Positions 7,089-15,731 are shown, numbered from the stretch's first letter. The stretch: DNA of 32,175 nucleotides from Holophagae bacterium (GCA_030618605.1 JAUXDC010000008.1:1-32175); one strand, 5' to 3'. Numbers and translations are program-made. The notes: generated by a model from the letters alone, not told the origin.

Positions 7089-8195
7089 GTGTTTAGGCGG
7101 ACCAAACAGTTTTTCAGGGAATATACCGATGGGGTCGATGTCGGCCGTGTTCATACCGTCCTCGGCAAGGATGTCACTCGTGCCTACGCTGTCTTGACCC
7201 GGGATCACCCGGAGAGTGGCCAGCCGAAGGGTCGGATCGGTCGCCTGTGGGATCGTTCCAAGCGCCTCTTCCTCGGGCTTTCCTACAAGTTGTCGCCGGC
7301 GCGCCGAGTTCTCTTTGCCGTTGCGATGATTCTGGTGGTGATCGGGGTGCAGAGGCAACGTTTTACGATCGATTCAATGCATATCACCATGACATCTCCT
7401 CCTCTCGCTCTCCTCCTGAGTATTGGTGCGCTGGTGTTTTTGATTATCCTCGAATTGGCAGACCGTGTCGTCGTTCGAGATGAGTTGGAGGTAGCCCGTC
7501 AGTTGCAGGCCGAGTTGATCGCCGATCACTCTCCCGAGGTTCCGGGCTGGGACTTTGCCTTCTCGTATGAAACGGCCAATACGATTGGAGGGGATTACTA
7601 CGAGTTCATTCCTCTTTCGGACGGCAGGCTCTTTGTTGCGGCGGGTGATGCCAGCGGGCACGGTATCGCCGCCGGCCTGGTCATGGCGGTTGCCAACGCA
7701 ATTCTTAAACTGGCCGTCGACCAGAATCCTGACCCGGTCTCGGTCGCGGAGATGGTCAACGGCGCCCTGTACCGCACAGGCGGTCCGAGAGCATTCATGA
7801 CGCTGTTCTGTGGTTTGTTGGAGCCGACGACAGGAGATTTTCACTATGTCTGTGCCGGGCATCCCTTTCCTCTTCATCGAAAACTCGACGGATCACTGAC
7901 GGAATTGGGAACCGGATGCCTGCCCCTGGGTCTCCGAGCGCTGGTGCCGCTCCGAGCCTCTTCGGTGACTCTTGGGCCTGGTGATTCCCTTGTTATCTAC
8001 AGTGACGGTATTCCGGAGATGCTCGATGGAGAGGGCCGGGATTTCGGATTCGACCGACTCCGAAGGTCCGTTGGCTCAGGCGGCACCCCGCAACAGATTC
8101 ACGACAGTATCCTGCGAGCCCTGGACGAATTCGCTGGGGACGTTCCGGCGTTGGACGACCGGAGTTTGGTTGTTATTCGGAACGACGGGTCCTAA
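7089..8195 (+). CDS. Membrane-anchored PP2C/SpoIIE-type serine phosphatase
   Basis: I start this 368-residue protein at GTG 7089, 5 nt after AAGGGGG. The frame is open 25 codons further upstream, but that part looks non-coding. After a basic N-terminus there are two membrane segments (about 74-87 and 105-122), then a short coiled linker of the form ELEVARQLQAELI that is common before SpoIIE domains. The phosphatase domain follows, with GGDYYEF (167-173), GDASGHG (186-192) and YSDGIPEM supplying the metal-binding aspartates. Such RsbU/SpoIIE proteins dephosphorylate anti-sigma-factor antagonists. No STAS or anti-sigma gene lies nearby, so the partner is elsewhere or unknown. Confidence 0.88.
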   Translation: MFRRTKQFFREYTDGVDVGRVHTVLGKDVTRAYAVLTRDHPESGQPKGRIGRLWDRSKRLFLGLSYKLSPARRVLFAVAMILVVIGVQRQRFTIDSMHITMTSPPLALLLSIGALVFLIILELADRVVVRDELEVARQLQAELIADHSPEVPGWDFAFSYETANTIGGDYYEFIPLSDGRLFVAAGDASGHGIAAGLVMAVANAILKLAVDQNPDPVSVAEMVNGALYRTGGPRAFMTLFCGLLEPTTGDFHYVCAGHPFPLHRKLDGSLTELGTGCLPLGLRALVPLRASSVTLGPGDSLVIYSDGIPEMLDGEGRDFGFDRLRRSVGSGGTPQQIHDSILRALDEFAGDVPALDDRSLVVIRNDGS

Positions 8196-8237
8196 GGGAT
8201 AAATCTCGCGCCAAGATCACCACGAGCACAAAGAGGG

Positions 8238-9287
8238 TCAGGAATTGTCTTCTGACCCGAGCGTCTTCCTCAGTTGGTCCGACTCCTGCCGAAACTCCAG
8301 ACTGAGGTTTCTCCGCTCAGCCTCCGGCAGGGCACTGGCTGCGACGCCGTTTTGTACCAATTGTTCGAGAACGGCGAGCCCCAGACCCATCGTGTGCACG
8401 ACCTTGAGATACTCTTCGGTCAGGGTGGTATTGAACATCGGGGGATCATCCGAGTTGAGGGTAACGAACAGTCCCTCGTCCAATAATCGAGGGAGTGGAT
8501 GCTCAGCCAACGAGGGCGCGACGCCGAGGCAGACATTGCTGGTCGGACACACGTCGAGAGGAATCTGTCGATCCCGCAAGATCGCAACAAGGGACGGATC
8601 TTCCAGGCAGCGTACTCCATGTCCGATACGGTCGGCGCCCAAGGTGTCAATTGCTCCCCAGATACTCTCGGGGCCGACAGTCTCGCCCGCATGCGGCAGG
8701 CTTAACAATCCAGCCGCTCGTGCCCGGTCAAAGGCAGGTTCAAAAAGTTCTGGTGGGTTCCCGACTTCCGGTCCTCCGATCCCAAAACCGACAACACCCT
8801 GCGACATTGCCTCGATAGCCCAATCGACGACTGTCAAACTATGTTCGACGGGGCGAACGTTTCTGGAGATGTCGAGCACCCAACCCACATCGACGCCGAG
8901 TTCGGCTACAGCCCATTTCCGGGCTCGGCTCAAAGCCCGCATTTGATCATCGAAAGGAATGTTTCGGTTCCGACTGAAATGGGTAAAGGGAGTGAAGATG
9001 ACCTCGCTGTAGCGAATATTCTGAGCAGCCTGACCTTCCAAAAAGTCTCGGGCAATCAGCTCGATATCGTCAGGGGTGCAGATGCACGAAGAAATCGCGA
9101 GGTAGATCTCAATGAAATGGGGAAAACCCGTGAACCGATACCACTGTTCAAGCTGATCAGCGGTTTCAACTGGAAGAGGCACTCCATTTTTCTGAGCGAG
9201 TTCCAGAAGGAGAGCCGGCCGGATCGTGCCCTCCAAATGCACGTGCAGCTCAACCTTCGGCAACGTGCGAACGAACTCATCAATCAT
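8238..9287 (-). CDS. add: Adenosine deaminase family protein
   Basis: This 349-residue protein has the full metal-site pattern of adenosine/adenine deaminases: HVHLEG (His15, His17), LPHAGE (His199, Glu202), GHGVR (His223) and LNSDDPPMF (Asp280, Asp281). It converts adenosine, or a related aminopurine, to the keto form with release of ammonia, in the cytoplasm. Related subfamilies act on adenine or modified purines, so the exact substrate is not fixed. Its ATG lies 8 bp inside the end of the upstream esterase-like gene, making it the last gene of a three-gene overlapping operon. It converges on the phosphatase gene with 42 bp between the stops. Confidence 0.92.
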   Translation of the reverse strand: MIDEFVRTLPKVELHVHLEGTIRPALLLELAQKNGVPLPVETADQLEQWYRFTGFPHFIEIYLAISSCICTPDDIELIARDFLEGQAAQNIRYSEVIFTPFTHFSRNRNIPFDDQMRALSRARKWAVAELGVDVGWVLDISRNVRPVEHSLTVVDWAIEAMSQGVVGFGIGGPEVGNPPELFEPAFDRARAAGLLSLPHAGETVGPESIWGAIDTLGADRIGHGVRCLEDPSLVAILRDRQIPLDVCPTSNVCLGVAPSLAEHPLPRLLDEGLFVTLNSDDPPMFNTTLTEEYLKVVHTMGLGLAVLEQLVQNGVAASALPEAERRNLSLEFRQESDQLRKTLGSEDNS

Positions 9288-10668
9288 CTTGATCTCCTTC
9301 TACCTCGTCTGAGGAATTCTGCCCGAGGGCTTGGAATCGCTGAAGAGCGTGAGGGCTGGGCTGGGAACGCGAAATTTCTTTCACGAAATAAACGAAATCG
9401 AAGGACTCACTGGGTACGAGTAAGGCGTTAGTGTCCTGTGCTTTCCACTGCCGCTCCTGACGAAGCCATCGAGCCGCGGCAGCATTCTGTTCGATTTCAC
9501 GGAGGTCGAGCAAAAAGAACGGCTCTTCGACTGCAGCGAGAGCTCCGTCCATGATGTCGGTGGAAACAGGCTCGAACACACGTTCACCTGGAGGAAAGTC
9601 CGGTGGGTATGATCCTGTTCCGAATGCCCCGCCGATCGCGATGTAGGCGTCACCAAGTTCGGCGCTCAACTCGATACCCATGGGTTTCAGTGCGCCTTCC
9701 ATTAGGCCGGGCATGCGGAACGAGCCCTTGGCGATGTGCAGATTGTGTGCCCAGAGAATCGCTTTTTCTCCAGGGATTTCCTTGCCAAGAATCTGAAGGG
9801 TCATCTGAGCCATGCCGTGTTCGCGGATGGCCCCAGAAGCTTCTCTGTTGGCAGAGGAAAAGAACTCATTCCCGATCTTTCCGACCTTCGCCAACATCAG
9901 TATTCTCTCGTACTCTTTCTCGGAAGATGATTCAATCAGCTGTTCCTTTTCCTCTTTCACAAGCTCGATCAGTGCCTCATAGTTGGCGGCAAGTTCTCTC
10001 CGCCTCTCATCAGACAGCGCCCCATATCTCTCCCAAGTGCCGGGCCAGAAGTCGCCACGCTGAAGATCGAGACCAAGCAAGGGTTCGTCCAGCAGGATGT
10101 CGGCCTCCGTGGATTTGAGAGAAGCGATGACGGCCCGAATCCCAGGGGTGGGCGCCGTGATGTCCACACCGAAGATGCGGACCTTCTGACCGGGTTCTAG
10201 GTCTTGATTGAATTGCCGGATCCACTTGATGATTTCCAGCATCTCCTCGGTGTCCAAGAGATACCAGCCTGCGAGGTTGTTCATCAGATCTCGCAGCTCA
10301 CCCTCTCCGGATAGGACGTAACGATCGAGGGATTCTGCATGTGGCAGACTTTCTTCGAGAATCAGGGCTCGAAAGGCCAGATCCTCAATGAGATATCTAA
10401 CCAAACGACCTTTGAGCAGGAGTTGCTCGCGGGTGTCGTGACGACTCTCACCGAGGCCGACAAGCCGCGCCGATCCAAGGCTCTCGCGGAGGGGCTCGAG
10501 GCCAGTTCCAGACGATGTGGGGTCGAGGCTGTCAAGAGCGACCGCATGGTCTGAAGCCCATTGGATGAAGGCCTTGGTTTCGGACGGTCTTTCCTCGGCT
10601 TTCGTTGACTGTTGTGCGCACCCGCCCACACAAAGGGCGCACGCCGCCAGTGCTATGTTGAGCCTCAT
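9280..10668 (-). CDS. Erythromycin-esterase-like lipoprotein
   Basis: This 462-residue protein begins with a signal peptide ending in a lipobox-like VGGC (Cys17), so it is probably a periplasm-facing lipoprotein. It has the erythromycin esterase (EreA/EreB, PF05139) signatures LGESRHDTRE (Glu74, His77), LILEES at about 102-107 and, later, WAHNLHIAKG. Cytoplasmic resistance esterases open macrolide lactones, but most environmental members have unknown substrates. The lipoprotein anchor and the purine-enzyme neighbour argue against a simple resistance role. It overlaps the VOC gene at its start and the deaminase gene at its end. Confidence 0.85.
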   Translation of the reverse strand: MRLNIALAACALCVGGCAQQSTKAEERPSETKAFIQWASDHAVALDSLDPTSSGTGLEPLRESLGSARLVGLGESRHDTREQLLLKGRLVRYLIEDLAFRALILEESLPHAESLDRYVLSGEGELRDLMNNLAGWYLLDTEEMLEIIKWIRQFNQDLEPGQKVRIFGVDITAPTPGIRAVIASLKSTEADILLDEPLLGLDLQRGDFWPGTWERYGALSDERRRELAANYEALIELVKEEKEQLIESSSEKEYERILMLAKVGKIGNEFFSSANREASGAIREHGMAQMTLQILGKEIPGEKAILWAHNLHIAKGSFRMPGLMEGALKPMGIELSAELGDAYIAIGGAFGTGSYPPDFPPGERVFEPVSTDIMDGALAAVEEPFFLLDLREIEQNAAAARWLRQERQWKAQDTNALLVPSESFDFVYFVKEISRSQPSPHALQRFQALGQNSSDEVEGDQDD

Positions 10669-11090
10669 AATGGAATGCCGTTTCCACCCACCGTCGTGTT
10701 GAGGGGATGGTCTTCCGATTCGAACGAGAGGAACTCGATCGGCGCACCGTTTTCAACGATGAAGGCAACCATGACGCCCGGAGTGGGGGAGTTGGGCCCG
10801 ATCAGCATTTCCTTGCCTTCGATTGCCTTCTCGATATCATCTACGACAAAGGCGACGTGAGGAACGGTCCTGACGAGTTCGGGCAGCGGTGAATCCGCCT
10901 CGAATCGCAACCACTCAACGCCGTAATTGCTGGTATCAAATCCAACGACAGACATCCCGTACTCTTCGAGATAGACCTCGCCGGGTCGTTCTTGGGTCGT
11001 TGGGATGCCGATGTGATGGTATTTCAAGGTCTTGCCTTCCTGGCGAAGAGCGGTGGACGCTGCGCCGCCACGTGGACTCTCGATACTCAT
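10665..11090 (-). CDS. VOC (glyoxalase/bleomycin-resistance fold) protein
   Basis: This protein has at most 141 residues and shows the paired beta-alpha-beta-beta-beta pattern of the vicinal oxygen chelate family: KYHHIGIPT opens the first module and VPHVAFVVDD the second, closing with APIEFLSFE. The two modules make one domain typical of epimerases, glyoxalases and small-molecule binding proteins; the substrate cannot be told. ATG 11090 is the first ATG, but TTG 11027, preceded by AGGAAGG and starting right at the first strand, may be the true start. The stop overlaps the esterase-like gene's ATG, so this is the first gene of the three-gene operon. Confidence 0.72.
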   Translation of the reverse strand: MSIESPRGGAASTALRQEGKTLKYHHIGIPTTQERPGEVYLEEYGMSVVGFDTSNYGVEWLRFEADSPLPELVRTVPHVAFVVDDIEKAIEGKEMLIGPNSPTPGVMVAFIVENGAPIEFLSFESEDHPLNTTVGGNGIPL

Positions 11091-11123
11091 ACCGTTGCGG
11101 CCGGCAACTTGTTGCAAAGAGGC

Positions 11124-11151
11124 TTGACACTGCTTGAGAAGATCATATGGT
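11124..11151 (+). promoter_or_regulatory. Putative sigma70-type promoter of the amidohydrolase gene
   Basis: A perfect -35 TTGACA (11124-11129) is followed after 16 bp by TATGGT (11146-11151). It would give a 5' leader of about 28 nt containing the GGAGGGG ribosome-binding site. It lies in the divergent gap with the VOC operon. Confidence 0.55.
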
Positions 11152-11186
11152 TGTACCGAGAGTTCCGAAACATCATTGGAGGGGAT

Positions 11187-13187
11187 ATGCGTTTTTTTGC
11201 TGTTCTTTTTTGTGTCGCCTTGGTGAGCGGTGTTGTTTTTGGCGAAGTTATGCCCATCTACGACATCCAGTACACCGAAAATATTCCGGCCGATTCACCG
11301 GTTTTGGGACAGACGGTGACCATTGAGGGCGTGGTCACGGCCGCGAACTACAACGGTTTTTTTGTCACTGATGCCGCCGGGCCTTGGAACTCGATCTACG
11401 TCTACACCGACGCCGCGGGCTGTGCGGTCGAGGCCGGGGATGGGGTGACCGTCGTCGGTCTGGTCGAGGAGTACTTCGGTATGACAGAAATCAAGGAGGT
11501 TAGCGCGGCTGTGCCGGTTGCCTGCAGCATCACCTCAAGTGGGAATGGGTACGACGTGCTGACCCTGTCCACGATGGATGTCGCCCTGGAGCAGTACGAG
11601 TCTCTGCTCGTGGATGTTGTCGATGTCGATGTGGTCAGTCTTGGTGACCACGGAATGTGGACAGTGGACGACGGCGGCGGCCCGGTGGTGGTCGACGACG
11701 ACATGGATTACCTCTACGTGCCGGTGGTGGCCGATGGCCTGGCGTCGATCACCGGCGTCGTGGTCTATAGTTTTGATGAATTCAAGATCAATCCGCGATT
11801 CTCATCCGATATCGTGCCCCTCGATCCTTCCCCGCACTTTGCACTGTTCGGAGACATCGTCACCATGAACGGCAGCCTGGATGTGCTCGGGGATCATTAC
11901 ATCGAAATCCAGAATGGGAAGATTGTCAGCATTTCGGGAACCGCGCCGTCTGGAGTCCAGGTAGTCAACACAGGCGGCCTGATCTTCCCCGGCCTGATTG
12001 ACCCCCACAACCACCCGCAGTACAACGTGTTGGGCCATATTCCCTTTACTCAGACCTTCGTCGATCGTGCTGGTTGGCGGGGCGACCCGATGTACGGTGA
12101 CTTCAATACCCAGTATAAAGCGATTCGCGATTTTCCGGGTGCGCCGGGCTCGTACGAGCAGTACAACAACATCTGGAAACTCGCCGAGGTTCGGGCCATG
12201 GCTGCCGGCACCACCATGATTCAGGGCAGCAATACATATGATCATTCGTCGGACGGCCACGCCCGCCTCGGTATCGGCATCAACAATGTCGGGCGCTTTC
12301 CGTCGCATGCATATTCCTCGACCTTCCCTTTGACATACTCATCTTGGGACGACCGATCGGCGGAGTTCTGGAATCGCTTCACGATCCACCTCTCAGAAGG
12401 CATCAGTGGGGAAGCCCTGGACGAACTGGAAACCTGGGAGGATATGGGTCTGCTGGACTATCGCACAACCATCATTCATGGTGTGCCCTACGGGCCTGAG
12501 GAGTGGGCACTCCTCGCCGCAGCCGATGCCCACCTGGTCTGGTCGCCAATGAGCAACTGGGTGCTCTACGAAGCCACCGCGAACGTTCCTGAGGCGATCG
12601 CTGCCGGCGTCAACGTTGCCCTGTCCCCCGACTGGACCCCGTCCGGCGCCCCGGATTTGCTCGAGGAGATGCGTTTCGCCGAGCAGATCAACCAGGATGA
12701 GTGGGCGGGAGTCTTGACGCCGGAGTTTTTTGCGAAATCGGTCACCCGGAATGCTGCGTTTGCAATGGGAATTCACCACCGTGCCGGTCAAATTGCCGTC
12801 GGTTTTGACGCCGATATTGCGGTATTCCCGGGAGACCCGGCGGCACCCTACGAAGCGCTGATGGCGGCGTCGGCGAAAACCGTTCGACTGACCGTGGTAG
12901 CAGGCATTCCCCGCTACGGTGACCCCGATCTGATGGATCAGTTCACCTTCCTTGAGAACGTGGAAGACCTCAAACTCTGTGGGCATACGAAAAGACTCGC
13001 TCTGGCCGTCACCCACCACGGGATCCCGGAGTCTGAGACGCCCTTCGCCGACATTCTGACCGCTCTCCAGACGGCCTACGATGCGACGACGCCACAACTC
13101 TGCCGGTTCCTGGGGGTCGACCCCTGTCTCTTCGGTGACGGATTCGAGAGCGGCGACACATCGGCGTGGTCGGTAGCGGTACAGTAG
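11187..13187 (+). CDS. Secreted metal-dependent amidohydrolase with N-terminal OB-like domain
   Basis: I start this 666-residue protein at ATG 11187 after GGAGGGG; it opens with a signal peptide (about 1-19). Residues 25-212 look like an OB-fold module of the kind found in secreted nucleases (GQTVTIEGVVTAAN, then GFFVTDA). Residues 215 to about 610 form a cytosine-deaminase-like amidohydrolase with DPHNHP (His274, His276), a later IHLSEG, TIIHGV and LSPDWTPSG as the remaining metal and catalytic positions, and a late FDADIAVF strand. The C-terminus carries two Cys in TPQLCRFLGVDPC and ends FGDGFESGDTSAWS plus five residues, a tail I associate with exported proteins of such bacteria. The substrate, possibly a nucleobase or cyclic amide, is not known. 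Confidence 0.85.
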   Translation: MRFFAVLFCVALVSGVVFGEVMPIYDIQYTENIPADSPVLGQTVTIEGVVTAANYNGFFVTDAAGPWNSIYVYTDAAGCAVEAGDGVTVVGLVEEYFGMTEIKEVSAAVPVACSITSSGNGYDVLTLSTMDVALEQYESLLVDVVDVDVVSLGDHGMWTVDDGGGPVVVDDDMDYLYVPVVADGLASITGVVVYSFDEFKINPRFSSDIVPLDPSPHFALFGDIVTMNGSLDVLGDHYIEIQNGKIVSISGTAPSGVQVVNTGGLIFPGLIDPHNHPQYNVLGHIPFTQTFVDRAGWRGDPMYGDFNTQYKAIRDFPGAPGSYEQYNNIWKLAEVRAMAAGTTMIQGSNTYDHSSDGHARLGIGINNVGRFPSHAYSSTFPLTYSSWDDRSAEFWNRFTIHLSEGISGEALDELETWEDMGLLDYRTTIIHGVPYGPEEWALLAAADAHLVWSPMSNWVLYEATANVPEAIAAGVNVALSPDWTPSGAPDLLEEMRFAEQINQDEWAGVLTPEFFAKSVTRNAAFAMGIHHRAGQIAVGFDADIAVFPGDPAAPYEALMAASAKTVRLTVVAGIPRYGDPDLMDQFTFLENVEDLKLCGHTKRLALAVTHHGIPESETPFADILTALQTAYDATTPQLCRFLGVDPCLFGDGFESGDTSAWSVAVQ

Positions 13188-13205
13188 CGATTGACTCCGA
13201 TGGCG

Positions 13206-13211
13206 TAGAGT
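13206..13211 (+). promoter_or_regulatory. Putative -10 element of the lipoprotein gene
   Basis: TAGAGT ends 6 nt before ATG 13218, and the gene has no Shine-Dalgarno sequence. It lies in the 30-bp gap after the amidohydrolase gene, so read-through from that gene is also possible. Confidence 0.25.
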
Positions 13212-13217
13212 GGGTTG

Positions 13218-13790
13218 ATGATGGATACTCAGATTCTGATCCGTGCCGCCGCAGCGCTGGTCTTGTGCATCGTGATCGGCTGTTCGACGGTGACGTCGGT
13301 AAACCCGATAGGCCGGGTGCTCGAAGTTGATCTCAGTGCCGAATTGACCGGCACGTGGATGGGTCCTGAAGGCAACCAGTTGCAAATTCACTGCGACGGC
13401 GCTGGGCATTTGACGTACGCGGTGACTGAGTGGAAAGAGGATCATAACAACTTCGTACTCGAGGTTGGCGATGGCGTGCTCAGGTCGGTCGGTGAACGGA
13501 TTTTCTTCAATTTCGTCGAAGATCAAGAGTGCGAGCGGCCGACCTACAGTTTCCTTCTTGTGCGTGCCATGGACGGACAGCTGGTCGTCTGGTTGCCCGA
13601 CGTCGACGAGTTCCGAAAACTGGTTGAAGAGAAGGTGCTGATCGGTGAGGTCGAGGGCTCTCAGGAGACCGATGTTGTGCTGACCGGATCGAGCGAGGAG
13701 ATCACCAAGGCCCTCGAGAACCTCGACCTTGCCGAACTCTTCGACTGGTCCGAACCGGCGGTCGTGCTCGTACGGACGGCCAGGCGGTAA
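13218..13790 (+). CDS. Hypothetical lipoprotein
   Basis: This 190-residue protein has an N-terminal hydrophobic stretch ending in VIGCS, a plausible lipobox. The mature part is acidic, with a beta-rich first half (LTGTWMGPEGNQLQIH, typical of small lipocalin-like or META-like folds) and an acidic helical end. I do not recognise the family. A second ATG follows immediately at 13221. It lies 30 bp after the secreted amidohydrolase on the same strand, so co-transcription is possible. Confidence 0.65.
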   Translation: MMDTQILIRAAAALVLCIVIGCSTVTSVNPIGRVLEVDLSAELTGTWMGPEGNQLQIHCDGAGHLTYAVTEWKEDHNNFVLEVGDGVLRSVGERIFFNFVEDQECERPTYSFLLVRAMDGQLVVWLPDVDEFRKLVEEKVLIGEVEGSQETDVVLTGSSEEITKALENLDLAELFDWSEPAVVLVRTARR

Positions 13791-13826
13791 CAGCCCAGGC
13801 TGCTGCTGAATGGCGGCGTCACCGTT

Positions 13827-13908
13827 GCGGGCCGGGAGGCCCGCGCTCCTTGCTCGTTGTCCTTGGCTGGTTCACTTCCGCCTTCATTTTTCATCCTTCC
13901 GCCTTCAT
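13827..13908. repeat. GC hairpin and CTTCCGCCTTCAT repeats upstream of nnrS
   Basis: A perfect 7-bp stem (13827-13833 with 13838-13844, loop GGGA) is followed by two exact 13-bp direct repeats of CTTCCGCCTTCAT (13875-13887 and 13896-13908). A reverse-complement relative lies near 21082-21093. These look like dispersed intergenic repeats. Confidence 0.5.
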
Positions 13909-13923
13909 CTCCCCCTTCCCCTG

Positions 13924-13929
13924 TATCAT
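13924..13929 (+). promoter_or_regulatory. Putative -10 element of nnrS
   Basis: TATCAT ends 6 nt before ATG 13936. There is no Shine-Dalgarno sequence and no clear -35, because the upstream DNA is repeat sequence. Confidence 0.35.
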
Positions 13930-13935
13930 CGGCCG

Positions 13936-15090
13936 ATGAATCACGTATTTTTTCAAAAGGGTTTCCGTCCTTTCTTTCTTTTTGGGGCTTTGCTTGGGGC
14001 AGCGCTTGTTCCTTGGTGGGCTGCTTCATATGACGAGAGTCTGACGGGGGAGCCCGGACTTGAGGGCATCGCTTGGCATAGCCACGAGATGATCTTCGGG
14101 TTCGCCGTGGCGATTCTTGCGGGTTTTCTGTTGACCGCGGTCGAGAACTGGACCGATCGAAAGACTGCTCGGGGCGGGCTCTTGATCGCATTGGTCGCCA
14201 TTTGGGCCATCGGCCGGCTGGTGGGTTTTGGCGGCGTCATCGCATCGATCGCGGGCCTCGCGGAACTGAGCTTCCTGCTGGTGCTTACCGTAGTCATTGG
14301 TATTCCATTGATCCTGGCCGGCAGTCGCCGAAACTACCTGCTTTTGGCAGCGTTACCGGCGCTCTGGTTCTGCGATGTCGTCCACCACCTCCGTGCCTCC
14401 GGGCTCTTGCCGCAAACTTCGGTGCGCGGAGACCTGGTGGCGGTGGATATCATCGTGCTGATCCTGGTCGTGGTTACCGGGCGCATTGTTCCGCTGTTCA
14501 CACGCAACGCCCTACAGGATCAGCGCGTGCAGGCTATTCCAAGCCTCAATATGGCGGCCATCGTCGCCGTTGGCCTGATGGCTCTGGTCGAGATCTTCGC
14601 TCCAAGCGGTATCGTGATGGCGGTGGTTGCCGGCGCCGCGGGCCTGTTGGTTTTTGCACGAGCCGTACGGTGGGGAGCGCATCGCACCCTCGGCAGCCCC
14701 ATCTTGTGGATCCTCCACCTGGGTCACGCATGGATCGGCGCCGGTCTGCTGATGAAAGCCGTCTCCGCCGTCTGGTTGGGCCTACAACCGAGTGTCGCGA
14801 CCCACGCCCTGACCGCAGGCGCCATCGGCACGTTGACCCTGGGCATGATGGCGCGGGTCACTCTGGGCCATACCGGCCGCACGCTCAAGGTGTCGCCGTT
14901 GATCACGATTGCCTTCATCGCCATCACCATCTCTGCGGTGTTGCGCGTCTTCGGTCCCTGGTTCCAGCCCCAGTTGACTCGCACGGCTCTGATCGTTTCG
15001 GCGGGCTGCTGGTCCGCGGCCTTTATTCTGTACGTTGTCGTCAATGTTCGTTATCTGTTGACCCCTCGGCCTGACGGCAAGGAGGGGTAG
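13936..15090 (+). CDS. nnrS: NnrS family haem- and copper-binding membrane protein
   Basis: This 384-residue polytopic membrane protein has about 12 hydrophobic segments. It opens with QKGFRPFFLFG and contains AWHSHEMIFGF and later GRIVPLFTRNAL, all hallmarks of NnrS. Characterised NnrS proteins contain haem and copper and protect denitrifying or pathogenic bacteria from nitric oxide stress. The position just upstream of the nap genes fits nitrogen-oxide metabolism. I chose ATG 13936 because homologous sequence begins there; the frame upstream is repeat DNA. Confidence 0.93.
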   Translation: MNHVFFQKGFRPFFLFGALLGAALVPWWAASYDESLTGEPGLEGIAWHSHEMIFGFAVAILAGFLLTAVENWTDRKTARGGLLIALVAIWAIGRLVGFGGVIASIAGLAELSFLLVLTVVIGIPLILAGSRRNYLLLAALPALWFCDVVHHLRASGLLPQTSVRGDLVAVDIIVLILVVVTGRIVPLFTRNALQDQRVQAIPSLNMAAIVAVGLMALVEIFAPSGIVMAVVAGAAGLLVFARAVRWGAHRTLGSPILWILHLGHAWIGAGLLMKAVSAVWLGLQPSVATHALTAGAIGTLTLGMMARVTLGHTGRTLKVSPLITIAFIAITISAVLRVFGPWFQPQLTRTALIVSAGCWSAAFILYVVVNVRYLLTPRPDGKEG

Positions 15091-15103
15091 AGAGGGGAAA
15101 GTT

Positions 15104-15145
15104 TGAAGGGTGAAGGGTGAAGTTTGAAGTGTGAAGTTTGAAGGG
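15104..15145 (+). repeat. Six tandem copies of a 7-bp repeat
   Basis: Six uninterrupted heptamers of the form TGAAGNN (TGAAGGG, TGAAGGG, TGAAGTT, TGAAGTG, TGAAGTT, TGAAGGG) fill the gap between nnrS and the next gene. The last copy merges with that gene's ribosome-binding site (15141-15148). Confidence 0.85.
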
Positions 15146-15155
15146 GGAGACTGAC

Positions 15156-15644
15156 ATGCGAAATGGAGTTTGTTCACTGATCGTTCTGGGAATCATACTG
15201 TGTCCCTTGAGCCAATCTGCCGCATCGAATGAAGCCGAGGCTGCGATCGAGACTGTTCTGGACGCTTTCCACCTCGCCGCGTCCGAGGCTGATGGTGAAC
15301 TCTATTTTTCCCTCTTTTCCGACAACGCCGTGTTCATCGGTACCGACGTCACCGAGCGCTGGTCGATCGAGCAATTCAAGGCCTTCGCAGAGCCGTATTT
15401 TTTAAAGGGCCAAGGATGGACCTATGTTCCCGGCGAACGCCACGTTGCCGTCTTGCCCGGAGGAACATCCGCCCGGTTTGACGAGATCCTCTCAAACGAG
15501 AGTTATGGGACCTGCAGAGGTACCGGTGTCCTGATCCTGACCTCCGCCGGGTGGCGAATCTCGCAGTACAGCCTGACGATCCCAATTCCCAACGAACTGG
15601 CCCGAGACTTCGTTGGCCTCATCAGGGAGTTGGGGACCCCTTGA
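15156..15644 (+). CDS. Exported SnoaL/NTF2-like protein
   Basis: This 162-residue protein has a signal peptide (about 1-23, ending QSAAS). The mature part has the NTF2-like cone fold pattern of DUF4440/SnoaL-3 proteins: IETVLDAFHLAASEADGELY, then LFSDNAVFIGTD and a C-terminal strand run ending near SQYSLTIPIPN. Such proteins bind small molecules or act as accessory domains; no catalytic set can be assigned. It starts at ATG 15156, 7 nt after AAGGGGGA. It sits between nnrS and napD on the same strand, so it may belong to the nitrate operon. Confidence 0.8.
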   Translation: MRNGVCSLIVLGIILCPLSQSAASNEAEAAIETVLDAFHLAASEADGELYFSLFSDNAVFIGTDVTERWSIEQFKAFAEPYFLKGQGWTYVPGERHVAVLPGGTSARFDEILSNESYGTCRGTGVLILTSAGWRISQYSLTIPIPNELARDFVGLIRELGTP

Positions 15645-15731
15645 CCACAATCCTTTCCTAGAGAACAGCAGAGAGCGGATTTCCGGGTTCAGGCAGACCT
15701 CGAAATGCTATTATCTCTTGTGGATTGGTTC

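Noticed and set aside
9280-10668. Macrolide resistance gene
   Set aside because: The family match is to erythromycin esterases in general, but the lipoprotein signal and operon context give no support for antibiotic resistance as its role.
12393-13526. Long minus-strand frame of 377 codons opposite the amidohydrolase gene
   Set aside because: It lies opposite a well-supported gene, has no family features and results from high GC content on the opposite strand.
15105-15148. CRISPR-like array
   Set aside because: The units are only 7 bp with no spacers; this is a simple tandem repeat.
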